From: an uncultured bacterium
GTDB taxonomy: Bacteria; Actinomycetota; Coriobacteriia; Coriobacteriales; Coriobacteriaceae
Assembly (NCBI GenBank): GCA_905214105.1
Contig: CAJMKK010000002.1
Span: forward strand, 124,001 to 188,000
Length of the DNA stretch: 64,000 nt
Direction: 5' to 3'
Shown piece after piece: positions 11,301-17,575 of the stretch (position 1 is its first letter; every line of letters begins with the position of its first letter). Below the pieces are notes generated by a model. The model worked only from the letters and a program-made list of their open reading frames with translations. It searched no databases and was not told where the DNA came from. Both the position numbers and the translations under genes were made by a program.

Positions 11301-13068
11301 GCTCGGCAAGAGTATCCTCTTCAATGGTGCCGACGGAAGGTTGCCCCAGGGCACCCAGCTTACGCTCATCGATGCGAACGTTGATGGCAAGGCCGGTGGC
11401 AGAGAGTATCACTATACGGTGGGCGAAGGCGGAGCAACGAGCGTTTCCCTGAGCGGAAACGACGGCTTTAAGGATTCTGCGGGCAATCCATATCAGGAGC
11501 GATGGCTGAGCGAGATCTTGGGTGTGTCGGCCACGCAGGATGGCGCCGGCACATGGACCGTGTGTGATAACGAGGCAGAGGCGACCGCTAAAGCGAAACT
11601 CGATGGCAAGTGGACGCTGTTTAAGGTTGCGGGTGCTGACGTTCCCAGCAACAGTCGCTATACGCTAAAGGTACCCAAGGAGAAGGATACCGGCAGAGAG
11701 AAGCGTGCATCGGAGAGCGTCTACCTAGTTGTCAACGTGCCCAAGTCGGGCGACGGCGTGACGCAAGCTAGTATCAACGGTTTTACGGCTTCGTCTATTG
11801 ACTCGAATTCTTCGGGTGGCCGCATATCTTGGAATCTGCATCATGTTTTACGCACCGATGGCAGCGACGATATTCAAAACAGTACGGCATCGACATACAG
11901 CATCTTGTCCAATTATGAGCAGAATGTAGTCGACAAAAAAGATGGGGCGTGCATTCCGGTTTCGAAGTCGGAGGACGGTGCCGCCTACGTTCTTTCTCTC
12001 GATGTCATGGATACGGTTACGTTTAGCCCGAGCCAATACTATACAGAGAGCGACCATCTGTTCTATCAGCTCGATACATCGCTGTGTCGCTATGGCGCCA
12101 ACAACAACCTAATGGGAGTAAGCAGTTTCCCGAGCGGAACTTCGGCAATTGCGAAGTTCTATGTTGCCATCGGCAATCAGAACTACAGGTGGAGTGGCAG
12201 CGATTGGGAGCCGTATGACGCTTCGACGCCTGCGTTTACACAGATTGTGACGGATACGGGTGATGACTCACTGAGGCTCACGCTCGACCATGACCTTGCC
12301 GGAATCCGCAAGCGTGCAGCGGGCGGATCCTTTACCGTGCGTACGGTAGTGGAAGAGATTCGCCTTACGCCGGACGGCTGCAACAAGGTTATCTCCCTGT
12401 CCAAGCAGTCTGGCGAGGACGCCTGTACCAAGATGTCCTATACCGCCAAGCTTTCGACGCGTAAGGAAGGCCTTAATACCTCGAGCCTGACGCAGACGAA
12501 GCGCGGTAACGTCGGATACTATCGCATGGACACGGGTGATACGACCATTACGCTTTCTGCGCCAGATAAGTCGCAGCTTGGCATTAACGTGGACGACCTG
12601 CGTCCGATCGCGAATGGCACGATTGGTCTGGGTGCCACGTATGAACTGGGTGGACTCAGCAACGCCGCCGAGGCAATTGCGAACGCAGACTCTGTTGTGT
12701 ACACGCTCTCGCTTCAGCGCCGCGGAACCGACGGCACGTATGAGAGCGTAACGGATGATATCTCAAACTACGTAACAGTGACGGAGAGTAAGCTTGCCGC
12801 GGTCGCTCCCTCCGGTAGCACGATCACCTTCACTGACTCGAAGGAGAACGGCAAGTTCAAAACGAAGAACGGTAATACGACGTTTAGCCTGCCCTTTACC
12901 GTTAAGGTCAACACGCAGGTTGAACAGCGTGAGCAGTTCTACGCGAACTATCGCTTGGTGATGACAGCGAGCCTGGTTAAGGGTGACGTGGCGAGCGCAA
13001 CGCCTCAATCGCCCGACTATGTGACCTATACGCTCACGAGGGTGAACCTCAACGGCATCGACCACTAG
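2398..13068 (+). CDS. Giant exported GLUG-repeat surface protein (3556 residues)
   Basis: The protein starts with a signal-peptide-like segment (residues 1-30, ending VVAVAAG), then an Asp/Ala/Thr-rich low-complexity linker (about 55-135). Most of the remaining length carries recurring Gly-Gly-x-x-Gly phrases followed by hydrophobic residues, for example GGLVGKV near 548, GGVVGYVGD near 595, GGLIGCIA near 1035, GGVIGCILGG near 1850, GGLLGSS near 2302 and GGLIGYY near 2520. These match the GLUG motif of bacterial adhesins and suggest a long beta-helix. The last 650 residues lack these repeats and may form Ig-like or beta-sandwich domains. It ends LTRVNLNGIDH with no LPxTG motif, hydrophobic tail or cell-wall-binding repeat, so attachment is unexplained. 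A role in adhesion or biofilm is inferred. Confidence 0.85.
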   Translation: MRTAKRILAEFMTVVMVLQACSPTVVAVAAGWQNISNEIAAASAKALDTAEGGETNGDVTIGSGSSDTGADSDSAGDDAAKDDAAAGDTTDSATGSDSTGDQTEDDDAADDAATDDAEQDADDATSEDADAQAGATITDLNKLVELLEKNGAESIVRKDDESGIRSLDVKSSEAFAVLSNADASLYYDAQIKVIITGDAKLTESANNGMSFQGLGSDECPFEGRIYRDVDSPVELTTDRTVFNNLKLSDQNKTVRIKWVGATSYSAPMVASKVSGAENGEESKTLIASVDIVEPVNVDVKDATSALTAPLLGATTGDLAANVTYSLADSRKNLNANATGNIGLIANTVESGSLTVESVTFPNDLTSGGAVKTSSGNAGLLVGEVKDGATLSIGTLANVPTATVQSTNGSAGGVVGLVGSSTGAMVNVAKALDLHALTVKGTTASGGFIGKATVLTLGADNKQIGCPLNIGDENSACSGGVIGDVSFAQGFAVTSNMFDLGDLVTLGASQRAGALFGMADISNGDIVVQGGTYKSKLALPEDVSVNGSYGGLVGKVFATKTDDDGALRAFVVEKDADNKNTCSIEFDLASKLSDAGGVVGYVGDSANPNSQPVAVVFNGVTVACKGDASARTGTGKFGGAVGVVDTRNVLDVRDFKLTSDNPIGKAQSNRAAGIAGSAWNAVIKFSGITDLSGASFAENATTGQLVYENHNALIFAAGNGSNGDLGDKGAAVWTFKRSNSASKTDDIATYGEVVRLGGDFIKLDVDTHKLTLPDSLTAANGAYALTTAEDFAKLAITWQTNGYYSMVDGVTENNLNGLQSSTITVNGTIDLKGTGLTGFTQDRADGSQVFSGTLNGGGTINLAVGEAYGKRGEDVLDGNNTSNGNGKIYRHGRLGLFAAVNGATISNVTIAGSMKFDNGSAIDAGSLACAIVGNLSLSGVTCKTNIACDDTFANDVNIGGIAGSVLAASTVAFKDNSKAQATIAATKTLNGNSRIGGAIGYAGDYGSSFNVAGLEVAGSIETGDCAGGKIAQVGGLIGCIAQSTYNAGTIANSADKYVNISGLSFNSFEMKVGRNGDKLNGTGGFLGYSWGNAVVTIGDESINKNENSYALKTTNASITATADDSKELGGLVYAASGHWIINNYAIDLSGTTINAGAAQTLGVLVCRGCKVDDKTTYGVESYLGLYLEDRAYWDTAYRVPTGEGAIVASGVTSFDEWVGSGVKPNNGSKLMDADWNTVVSLHTQKNKLDMDGDATKDNSYHNRSSFGRSQNTNGNTRYFYNLDIASKNCEGGFSGSQIDTAEKLLLWSAYRYAPEGIRSTIVPNGTTGLDDSITITGTIDLAGYSYYPTQPSGEVTVENATITFCYSKIKAEQNGNKLNSDATQHENMHCGLFRTVANGDLTVKNVTLRGTVGPVINDGKSSEDTDGASGSSSGALVCRCVYGSSDGNGTKIRKISIDGLTLNNLIVDGANSATDANAYMPLLINEMQKYVSLNAKNIKTTGYTSDTKAATSLFGKLGVGSEADQVTAKFEQISLPSQKNKTIFTHASLLESFGYGSTSTGSADYTFTKADADADAGKVTYGSEIDGSTEYPGKQLWYYDEATYGAVSGYVTVDGKKDGDVRPWFGGYLPYVYKGKATESGVQYHEIKVNQRIPKLVEGCGTYGDPYAVKDATEMNAIANYINNQTALDGWEVTIAVNQSTLCTRRSDNKTDNEVTYVYKQAKDTGKKWEKKTGDTTDPSATLSDEMMHRYIQSAYYSIEPTGGNTITLDGASFGGFGNKANPFRGVIVGNPKGDKKATIKIENNEGSLRGLIPYSYGSVVRDLNIRYVNASATITYSAKDADGVPTSFFGGVIGCILGGDNIIDGVAVNGTTPDNSTTGFTVAGGGTKPHLVPIGGYVGAIAGGGVIFRNMSGTSWRAGTSDKSQGLGTGNFRQYDNPYVGRVIDGYAFSEGCKVENGNANYKINELTNKGAACVTTTGTDNKYIGTDAEAPVTTVENAQGLLVLSAIISSGAGAGAAHTDYANYGVFRGSKAYWGSDKQDPAINGYLFGNKEYGKVRNASYDCVGKPASASGDFETAKNDDQKAPGKQGWHGPLNHDDDVNSPYLVASYAADYQTGYVCASKSIGMSLEFKENATYDMTGYGTGYVGLSGRYYSNACSSNEASTDRDRITPHVATIDGNGATITVGTKDATYGVVEYADDDYKVSGVGGLFSTVMFTSTNVGQSVTANDGAQVKDLTFSNCNVSLTYKDANGSIASGPASNDLIGTGLLAGATANYDGNTRGVYRNVQMKNCTVLGAKSVGGLLGSSGRTSRRTDNDVTYMVNFGSGTQAPANLCDCSYTGLSVTGEKYVGGYVGAIASPCGVWTTAATGVYEKTIGKNSTITATGTTPYVGGVFGYTSSNVSVNTKIGITEAVASSTAVISGVNVLATGSNTDKYMGAGGVVGSAYRGVISISNVRIDAGGDAKSAIIGDATGTNNSIRNAGGLIGEVTSSGSPNTYWFEDCSVENINIAGTDQCSGGLIGYYFSNVNIACNNIAIESATIKGRWSGGLLGAINSGADVINVTNTKVSNTTFGGTSNGGIAGDGRGQFHLVNVLMDSNTYKLGSKQGVLLGEVDTNGYSLSAAGVNVKLGNGKTTRDLPPMVYTTNAAAVNMKSYIAFGDYNDTLEAPDKGITLYGADNTATTAASPYVTTSPVSTLAARASDNDTTDRYLFGDGATIDTAATVQSEAGTGVADRYTYTNIGGINDNGAYQNKSSYDASSVASKFNSNNDTSSNQATADFPVLVISGNDNTTVKSYLNIVTNGGFSDACRLNNENGTNPHVTAKAEVFQLKDGVFVKDGDASNNPTLRVVNNGKNNMSFSPSSDWDNGKGRFTLLTVTFTEAGQSYNVQVPIIVKRKLEIDFTATYDYGTQFKEKDYANLGKDAHVLTSFGEPMTGLLTWTYNSANGKEVDFGWDSYMAAGGSMKGLGKSILFNGADGRLPQGTQLTLIDANVDGKAGGREYHYTVGEGGATSVSLSGNDGFKDSAGNPYQERWLSEILGVSATQDGAGTWTVCDNEAEATAKAKLDGKWTLFKVAGADVPSNSRYTLKVPKEKDTGREKRASESVYLVVNVPKSGDGVTQASINGFTASSIDSNSSGGRISWNLHHVLRTDGSDDIQNSTASTYSILSNYEQNVVDKKDGACIPVSKSEDGAAYVLSLDVMDTVTFSPSQYYTESDHLFYQLDTSLCRYGANNNLMGVSSFPSGTSAIAKFYVAIGNQNYRWSGSDWEPYDASTPAFTQIVTDTGDDSLRLTLDHDLAGIRKRAAGGSFTVRTVVEEIRLTPDGCNKVISLSKQSGEDACTKMSYTAKLSTRKEGLNTSSLTQTKRGNVGYYRMDTGDTTITLSAPDKSQLGINVDDLRPIANGTIGLGATYELGGLSNAAEAIANADSVVYTLSLQRRGTDGTYESVTDDISNYVTVTESKLAAVAPSGSTITFTDSKENGKFKTKNGNTTFSLPFTVKVNTQVEQREQFYANYRLVMTASLVKGDVASATPQSPDYVTYTLTRVNLNGIDH

Positions 13069-13071
13069 TTC

Positions 13072-13130
13072 CGAAGCCAACTGGCTTCGCAAAGGGGGCG
13101 GCAACCACCCGGTTGCCGCCCCTTTTCTTG
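13072..13130 (+). terminator. Hairpin plus rho-independent terminator of the surface operon
   Basis: A small hairpin (arms 13072-13079 and 13082-13089) is followed by a 12-base GC-rich stem (13095-13106 with 13111-13122, loop ACCC) and the tract TTTTCTTG. It ends the giant-gene transcript. Confidence 0.85.
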
Positions 13131-13160
13131 TTCTCCTGGCCTGCTGCTGCCCCAGCTTCC

Positions 13161-13259
13161 CACCTAGCTTTCCAGCTTTCCACCTTAGGTGGTAAGTTAA
13201 GTGGAAAGCTGGAAAGCTAGGTGGAAAGCTGGAAAGTAAGTGGAAAGTTGACATGTAGG
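13161..13259. repeat. Perfect 23-bp inverted repeat with tandem TGGAAAG units
   Basis: Arms 13161-13183 and 13201-13223 are perfectly complementary around a 17-base loop. The right arm continues into imperfect direct copies of GTGGAAAGCTGGAAAG at about 20-base spacing (starting 13201, 13221 and 13240), so TGGAAAG occurs five times. It lies between the giant-gene terminator and the promoter region of the next gene. Candidate roles are a repeated protein-binding site, a recombination target or a mobile palindrome; none is proven. Confidence 0.8.
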
Positions 13260-13440
13260 TGCGGGCTGAAGAGGGGTTAATAATTACACAAACCATACCA
13301 GCCAAACAAAAAGATACCAATCTGGTTGGTAAAACACCGTCAATGAGCCGCGAGCTAACTAGCTGCGTAAATAAAACCTAAAGAACTGTTGCAAATTAAT
13401 GGCAAATGCCCAGATGCCGCCGTGCGATTTTCAATTAACT

Positions 13441-13470
13441 GTTACGCGCAAACAGCAAAATGCTACTATC
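13441..13470 (+). promoter_or_regulatory. Candidate extended -10 promoter for the helix-turn-helix gene
   Basis: TGCTACTAT (13461-13469) reads as an extended -10 element (TGn TACTAT), with a weak -35-like TGTTAC about 18 bases upstream. The surrounding 13260-13500 stretch is AT-rich compared with the rest of the window and holds no gene. Confidence 0.45.
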
Positions 13471-13513
13471 TAACATGCACGTAAGAAAGCAGATTAACGG
13501 TTAAGGCTAAGAA

Positions 13514-13918
13514 GTGGCAGGTATGTCGGAAGCAACAAGGACTCGCACGCATGCGCCCGAGGTTAGGCAGCGCGCCGTCGAGGTCCTCCAAGAGGGGGTC
13601 GGTCATCGCGCCCTCGCCGCGGAGCTCGGCATTCCCCAGGCCACGGCTCGTCAGTGGGCCCGCGCATATGCCGTGGGCGGTGCCGACGCCGTTCTCAACG
13701 CCGGTTCGCATCATCACACCTATTCGTACGAAGTTAAGCTCGCCGTGGTCAAGGACCGCTTGGAAAACGGCTTAACGGTTCGCGAGGCCATGATCAAGCA
13801 CAAGATTCCTAGCGAGTCTTCGGTCAAGGCTTGGTGCCGTCAGTACCGCGAGAGCGGTGAGTCCGCACTGGTCGATAAGCCGCGCGGTCGCAAGCCGCGC
13901 GTTAAAAAGGCGGAATAG
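13514..13918 (+). CDS. Orphan transposase-type helix-turn-helix protein
   Basis: The 134-residue product carries two consecutive helix-turn-helix units: about 14-60 (RQRAVEVLQEGVGHRALAAE ... ARQWARAY) and about 70-120 (KLAVVKDRLENGLTVREAM ... VKAWCRQY). It closes with a basic tail, DKPRGRKPRVKKAE. The layout matches the DNA-binding first protein (OrfA) of IS3/IS150-type elements. No second transposase frame with a DDE domain follows and no terminal inverted repeats bracket it, so it is either a remnant or a domesticated regulator. The start is uncertain: GTG at 13514, or ATG at 13523. Confidence 0.7.
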   Translation: MAGMSEATRTRTHAPEVRQRAVEVLQEGVGHRALAAELGIPQATARQWARAYAVGGADAVLNAGSHHHTYSYEVKLAVVKDRLENGLTVREAMIKHKIPSESSVKAWCRQYRESGESALVDKPRGRKPRVKKAE

Positions 13919-13930
13919 CAAACGGGATGG

Positions 13931-13958
13931 TGCACCCACAGGGGCGCATTTTTCTTGC
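13931..13958 (+). terminator. Probable terminator
   Basis: An imperfect stem TGCACCC / GGGCGCA with a short loop is followed by TTTTTC, just after the helix-turn-helix gene. The remaining bases to 14098 hold two CAATTG sites flanking an AT-rich spacer (14044-14070) that may belong to the hydrogenase promoter. Confidence 0.55.
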
Positions 13959-14098
13959 CGCCCCTCTGCTCCAATGCGGGCGTGCCCTTACCCCGTACGC
14001 CTAAAACTCCCCAGTTGACCGAAAACCCGCCGCCGCTACTCCTCAATTGAGCTATAACGTTAAACAATTGCAGCGTTTTAGCATGGGGGAGTGATGGT

Positions 14099-16981
14099 AT
14101 GACGCTACTGTATTTCCTTACCCTGTTTCCGCTGGTACCGGCGCTGGGCATGCTGCTCGCGCGCGGTGACCGCGCCCGCGATGCGGCGGGGCTCATAGGC
14201 TCCGGCATTATTATGGCGGTGACAGTTGTAGTCGCCGTCATGTTTTTTGGCACGGGTCCGCAGAGCTTTGAGGTTGCCCCCGGCACCTCGCATGTGCTCT
14301 CGATCATCAGTTCCGTTATCGACGTCATCCTGTGCGCTGTCATCCTGTACAACGCGTACAAATATAGGAACGCGCTCACCACGGTGCTCGGCATAGTCCA
14401 GCTGGTGGGCTCGCTCGCCTTTGCAGCCATGACGCTGCCCGCGGCCGAAGCCGTCACGGCAACGCCACTCTACCTGGACTACATGAGCGTGATCATGGTC
14501 CTCGCCGTCGGCATCGTTGGCAGTCTAATCTGCTTGTATGCCCTGGGCTACATGAAGGACTTCCAGGCCCATGACGAGCACGAGGCCGCGCTGCGCGGGC
14601 AGACCGCGCCCGACCGTCGCCCGCAGTTCCTGGCGCTCATGTTCCTGTTCCTCTCGGCCATGTTCGTCATCGTGACGAGCGACAACCTTGAGTGGCTGTT
14701 CTGCGGCTGGGAAATCACCACCGTGTGTTCGTTCCTTATGATTGGCTACACGCGTACGCCCGAGGCCATCAAGAACGCCTTTACCCAAATCATCCTCAAC
14801 ATGCTGGGCGGCATCGCGTTTTTGGCCGGACTTATGTATCTGCACGTTAACGGCATGCCGCTGACCATCTCGGGCATGATCGAGCTTTCCGGCACCGGAA
14901 CCGCGCAGTCCGCGCTGCTGGTGATGCCGGTCATCCTGTTGTCGCTCGCCGCGCTCACCAAGGCCGCACAGATGCCGTTCCACACTTGGCTGTTGGGTGC
15001 CATGGTTGCACCCACTCCCACGAGCGCCCTGCTGCACTCGTCAACCATGGTCAAAGCCGGCGTGTTCCTGATGGTCAAGCTGAGCCCACTCTATGCCATC
15101 TACCCCGTGACCGGCTTTATGGTCACGAGTGTGGGTGCCATCACGTTTTTGCTCGCTGCACTCATGGCCATCTCGCAGAGCAACGCCAAACGCGTGCTCG
15201 CGTACTCCACCATTTCCAACTTGGGCCTCATCAGTGCCTGCTTGGGTGTCGGCGCGCCCGAGGCCGTATGGGCGGCCATCTTCCTGATCTTGTTCCACAC
15301 GGTGGCCAAGTCGCTGCTGTTCCTGTGCGTGGGCACGGCCGAGCATCATATCGGCAGCCGCAATATCGAGGACATGGACGGCATGTTCAGCCGCATGCCG
15401 CACCTGACGCGTCTGATGATGCTGGGCATTATGGGCATGTTTGTGGCGCCGTTTGGCATGCTCGTGTCCAAGTGGGGCGCCCTGGTGGCGTTTGCGCAGA
15501 CCGGCAACGTGCTCATGATCATGGTGCTTGCCTTTGGCTCGGCCGCGACGTTTTACTTCTGGGGCAAGTGGCTTGCCAAGCTTTCGGGCGTCGACCCCAC
15601 GGCTCAAAACGTTGAGGTCAATGTCCATAAGACCGAATGGATGGCCCTCAACACCATCGCCGCGCTGCTGATTCTGTGCTGCGTGGCGTTTCCGGTTATC
15701 TCGAGCGGTCTGGTGTCGCCTTACTTGGCCATGGTGTTTGGCCGCGTGCCGTACGTTATTGGCAAGGACGCCATGTATCTGATGGTGGTTATCGTGGCTT
15801 TTATCGCCGTGGTGCTGCTGACGTCATTCCGCGTGAGCAACAAACCGCACGTCAACGTGTACCTTTCGGGCGTGGGAACCGACAAATATCGCCATTTCCG
15901 CGGCTCGATGGGACACGAGGTGAAGGCCGAAAAGCGCAATTGGTACTCGGAGGACGCCCTTGGCGAGAAGCGTATTGGCCCCGCGGGTAGCGTCGTATGC
16001 TGCAGCATTATCTTGTTTGCGCTGCTGTGTTGCGCATGGATTGGGCCCGAGCGGCTTGCCATGAGCGCGCCCTCGGTGCTGCGCGGCAAGTATTTCGAAG
16101 GTTCGGGCGTCGTGGGCATCTTTATTGGCACCGTGGCGTTTGCCTTGCTGGCGCCGCTTGCGGGCGGCTTGATCGACGGCATCGACCGCAAACTTTCGGC
16201 TCGCATGCAGGGCCGCGTGGGCCCGCGCCTGCTGCAGCCCTTCTACGACGTTGCCAAGCTGCTGCGCAAGGCCCCTGCCAGCGTAAACACCATGGACGAT
16301 ACCTATATGGCGTGCGCGCTCATCTTTACCGTCGTGGGCGGCGGCATCTTTGTGTCGGGCTCCAACACGCTGCTGTGCGCTTTTATGGTTACGCTCGCCG
16401 CGATCTTTGTGGTGCTGGCGTCCGCCTCGACGCAAAGCCCGTTTGCCCAGGTCGGTGCCGACCGCGAGTTGCTGCAGGTCATGAGCTACGAGCCCGCCGT
16501 TTTGCTGATGAGCGTGGGCCTGTACCTTGCCACCGATAGCTTTGATTCCATCGCCGTGACCGGACAGTCGGCGCCCATCATCGTGTACAGCGCGCCCATT
16601 TTCTTGGCGCTGCTTGCGGTGCTCACCATCAAGCTACGCAAGTCGCCGTTCGACCTTTCGTACTCGCATCACGCGCATCAGGAGATTGTCCAGGGCGTCG
16701 CCACCGAGATGAGCGGCGGCACGCTGGCCAAGATGACCCTTATGCACTGGTGTGAGACCGTGCTGTTTTTGATGTGGGTGGGCATGTTCTTTGTTTGGGA
16801 CAACCCGGTGAGCTGGGTCGTAGCCCTGGTCGTGATGGCCGCGACGTATTTTGTCGAGGTGCTGATCGACAACACCTTCGCACGCAGCACCTGGCGCAGC
16901 TGCTTTAAGCTCGGCTGGGGCGTGGCGCTGGTGTTTGGCCTGCTCAACCTTATGCCCATCCTCGTCGACGTGTTTATTTAG
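14099..16981 (+). CDS. Fused Ech hydrogenase membrane subunit, EchA (NuoL-like) plus EchB (NuoH-like)
   Basis: The 960-residue polytopic membrane protein combines two subunits normally encoded separately. Residues 1 to about 600 are an antiporter-like NuoL/EchA module, with KAAQMPFHTWLLGAMVAPTP, the conserved core of the proton-pumping subunit. After a hydrophilic linker (about 580-625) and one extra hydrophobic segment comes a NuoH/EchB module (about 665-960), with RMQGRVGPRLLQPFYDVAKL, QSPFAQVGADRELL and KLRKSPFDLS. The NuoH-like part docks the hydrophilic arm; the NuoL-like part would translocate H+ or Na+. The reading frame is uninterrupted and the binding site GGGGGA precedes the ATG. 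It is the first gene of the hydrogenase operon. Confidence 0.88.
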   Translation: MTLLYFLTLFPLVPALGMLLARGDRARDAAGLIGSGIIMAVTVVVAVMFFGTGPQSFEVAPGTSHVLSIISSVIDVILCAVILYNAYKYRNALTTVLGIVQLVGSLAFAAMTLPAAEAVTATPLYLDYMSVIMVLAVGIVGSLICLYALGYMKDFQAHDEHEAALRGQTAPDRRPQFLALMFLFLSAMFVIVTSDNLEWLFCGWEITTVCSFLMIGYTRTPEAIKNAFTQIILNMLGGIAFLAGLMYLHVNGMPLTISGMIELSGTGTAQSALLVMPVILLSLAALTKAAQMPFHTWLLGAMVAPTPTSALLHSSTMVKAGVFLMVKLSPLYAIYPVTGFMVTSVGAITFLLAALMAISQSNAKRVLAYSTISNLGLISACLGVGAPEAVWAAIFLILFHTVAKSLLFLCVGTAEHHIGSRNIEDMDGMFSRMPHLTRLMMLGIMGMFVAPFGMLVSKWGALVAFAQTGNVLMIMVLAFGSAATFYFWGKWLAKLSGVDPTAQNVEVNVHKTEWMALNTIAALLILCCVAFPVISSGLVSPYLAMVFGRVPYVIGKDAMYLMVVIVAFIAVVLLTSFRVSNKPHVNVYLSGVGTDKYRHFRGSMGHEVKAEKRNWYSEDALGEKRIGPAGSVVCCSIILFALLCCAWIGPERLAMSAPSVLRGKYFEGSGVVGIFIGTVAFALLAPLAGGLIDGIDRKLSARMQGRVGPRLLQPFYDVAKLLRKAPASVNTMDDTYMACALIFTVVGGGIFVSGSNTLLCAFMVTLAAIFVVLASASTQSPFAQVGADRELLQVMSYEPAVLLMSVGLYLATDSFDSIAVTGQSAPIIVYSAPIFLALLAVLTIKLRKSPFDLSYSHHAHQEIVQGVATEMSGGTLAKMTLMHWCETVLFLMWVGMFFVWDNPVSWVVALVVMAATYFVEVLIDNTFARSTWRSCFKLGWGVALVFGLLNLMPILVDVFI

Positions 16982-16993
16982 GAGGCGGCATCC

Positions 16994-17575
16994 ATGGATC
17001 ATAAAATGTCGCGCTCGCCGTGGGTTATTCATTACGACGGCTCGAGCTGCAACGGATGCGATATCGAGGTGCTGGCCTCGCTCACGCCGCTGTTCGATGC
17101 GGAGCGCTTTGGCGTGGTCAACACCGGCAACCCCAAGCATGCGGATATCTTTTTGGTGACGGGGTCGGTCAATGCCCAGAACCTGCCCGTCGTGCGTCAG
17201 ATTTACAACCAGATGCTCGAGCCCAAGTGCGTGGTGGCCTGCGGTATCTGCGCATGCTCGGGCGGCGTATTCCGCGATGCCTATAACGTGATCGGTGGCG
17301 TGGACCGCGCGATTCCCGTGGACGTGTACGCGCCCGGATGCGCCATTCGCCCCGAGACCGTGATCGATGCCATCGTGGAGGCGTGCGGCATCCTGGACCA
17401 GAAGGAGGCCGTGATGCGTGCCGGCGGCGACCCGCTTACCGTAGGCGGCGCTGCTACCTGGGATGGTGGCGTTGAGCTGGGCGAGGACGGGTTTGTGGCT
17501 GCTGCGGGTGCCGGGGCCGGTGTCGACGCAGGCACGGCTGACGGTGCGCCCGCCGCTGCAAAGGAGGCCGAGTAA
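16994..17575 (+). CDS. echC: Ech hydrogenase small subunit (NuoB-like)
   Basis: The 193-residue small subunit carries the proximal [4Fe-4S] cluster that passes electrons between the ferredoxin-like subunit and the Ni-Fe site. Cysteines fitting the NuoB pattern are C19 and C22 (SSCNGCDIE), the ACGICACSGG group (C83, C86, C88) and C116 (APGCAIRP). The fold region covers about 10-135. The remaining C-terminal 55 residues are Ala/Gly-rich with no motif and are longer than usual. It follows the fused membrane subunit by 12 bases with GGAGGC as binding site, and its stop overlaps the ATG of the next gene (TAATG), indicating coupled synthesis. Confidence 0.92.
   Translation: MDHKMSRSPWVIHYDGSSCNGCDIEVLASLTPLFDAERFGVVNTGNPKHADIFLVTGSVNAQNLPVVRQIYNQMLEPKCVVACGICACSGGVFRDAYNVIGGVDRAIPVDVYAPGCAIRPETVIDAIVEACGILDQKEAVMRAGGDPLTVGGAATWDGGVELGEDGFVAAAGAGAGVDAGTADGAPAAAKEAE

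Noticed and set aside
12900..13068. LPxTG or other sorting signal at the end of the giant surface protein
   Set aside because: The last 60 residues contain no LPxTG-like motif, no hydrophobic stretch and no basic tail.
14099..16981. Fusion as a sequencing error joining two genes
   Set aside because: The linker keeps frame over many codons with normal codon use and no internal ribosome binding site with a good start was seen between the modules.
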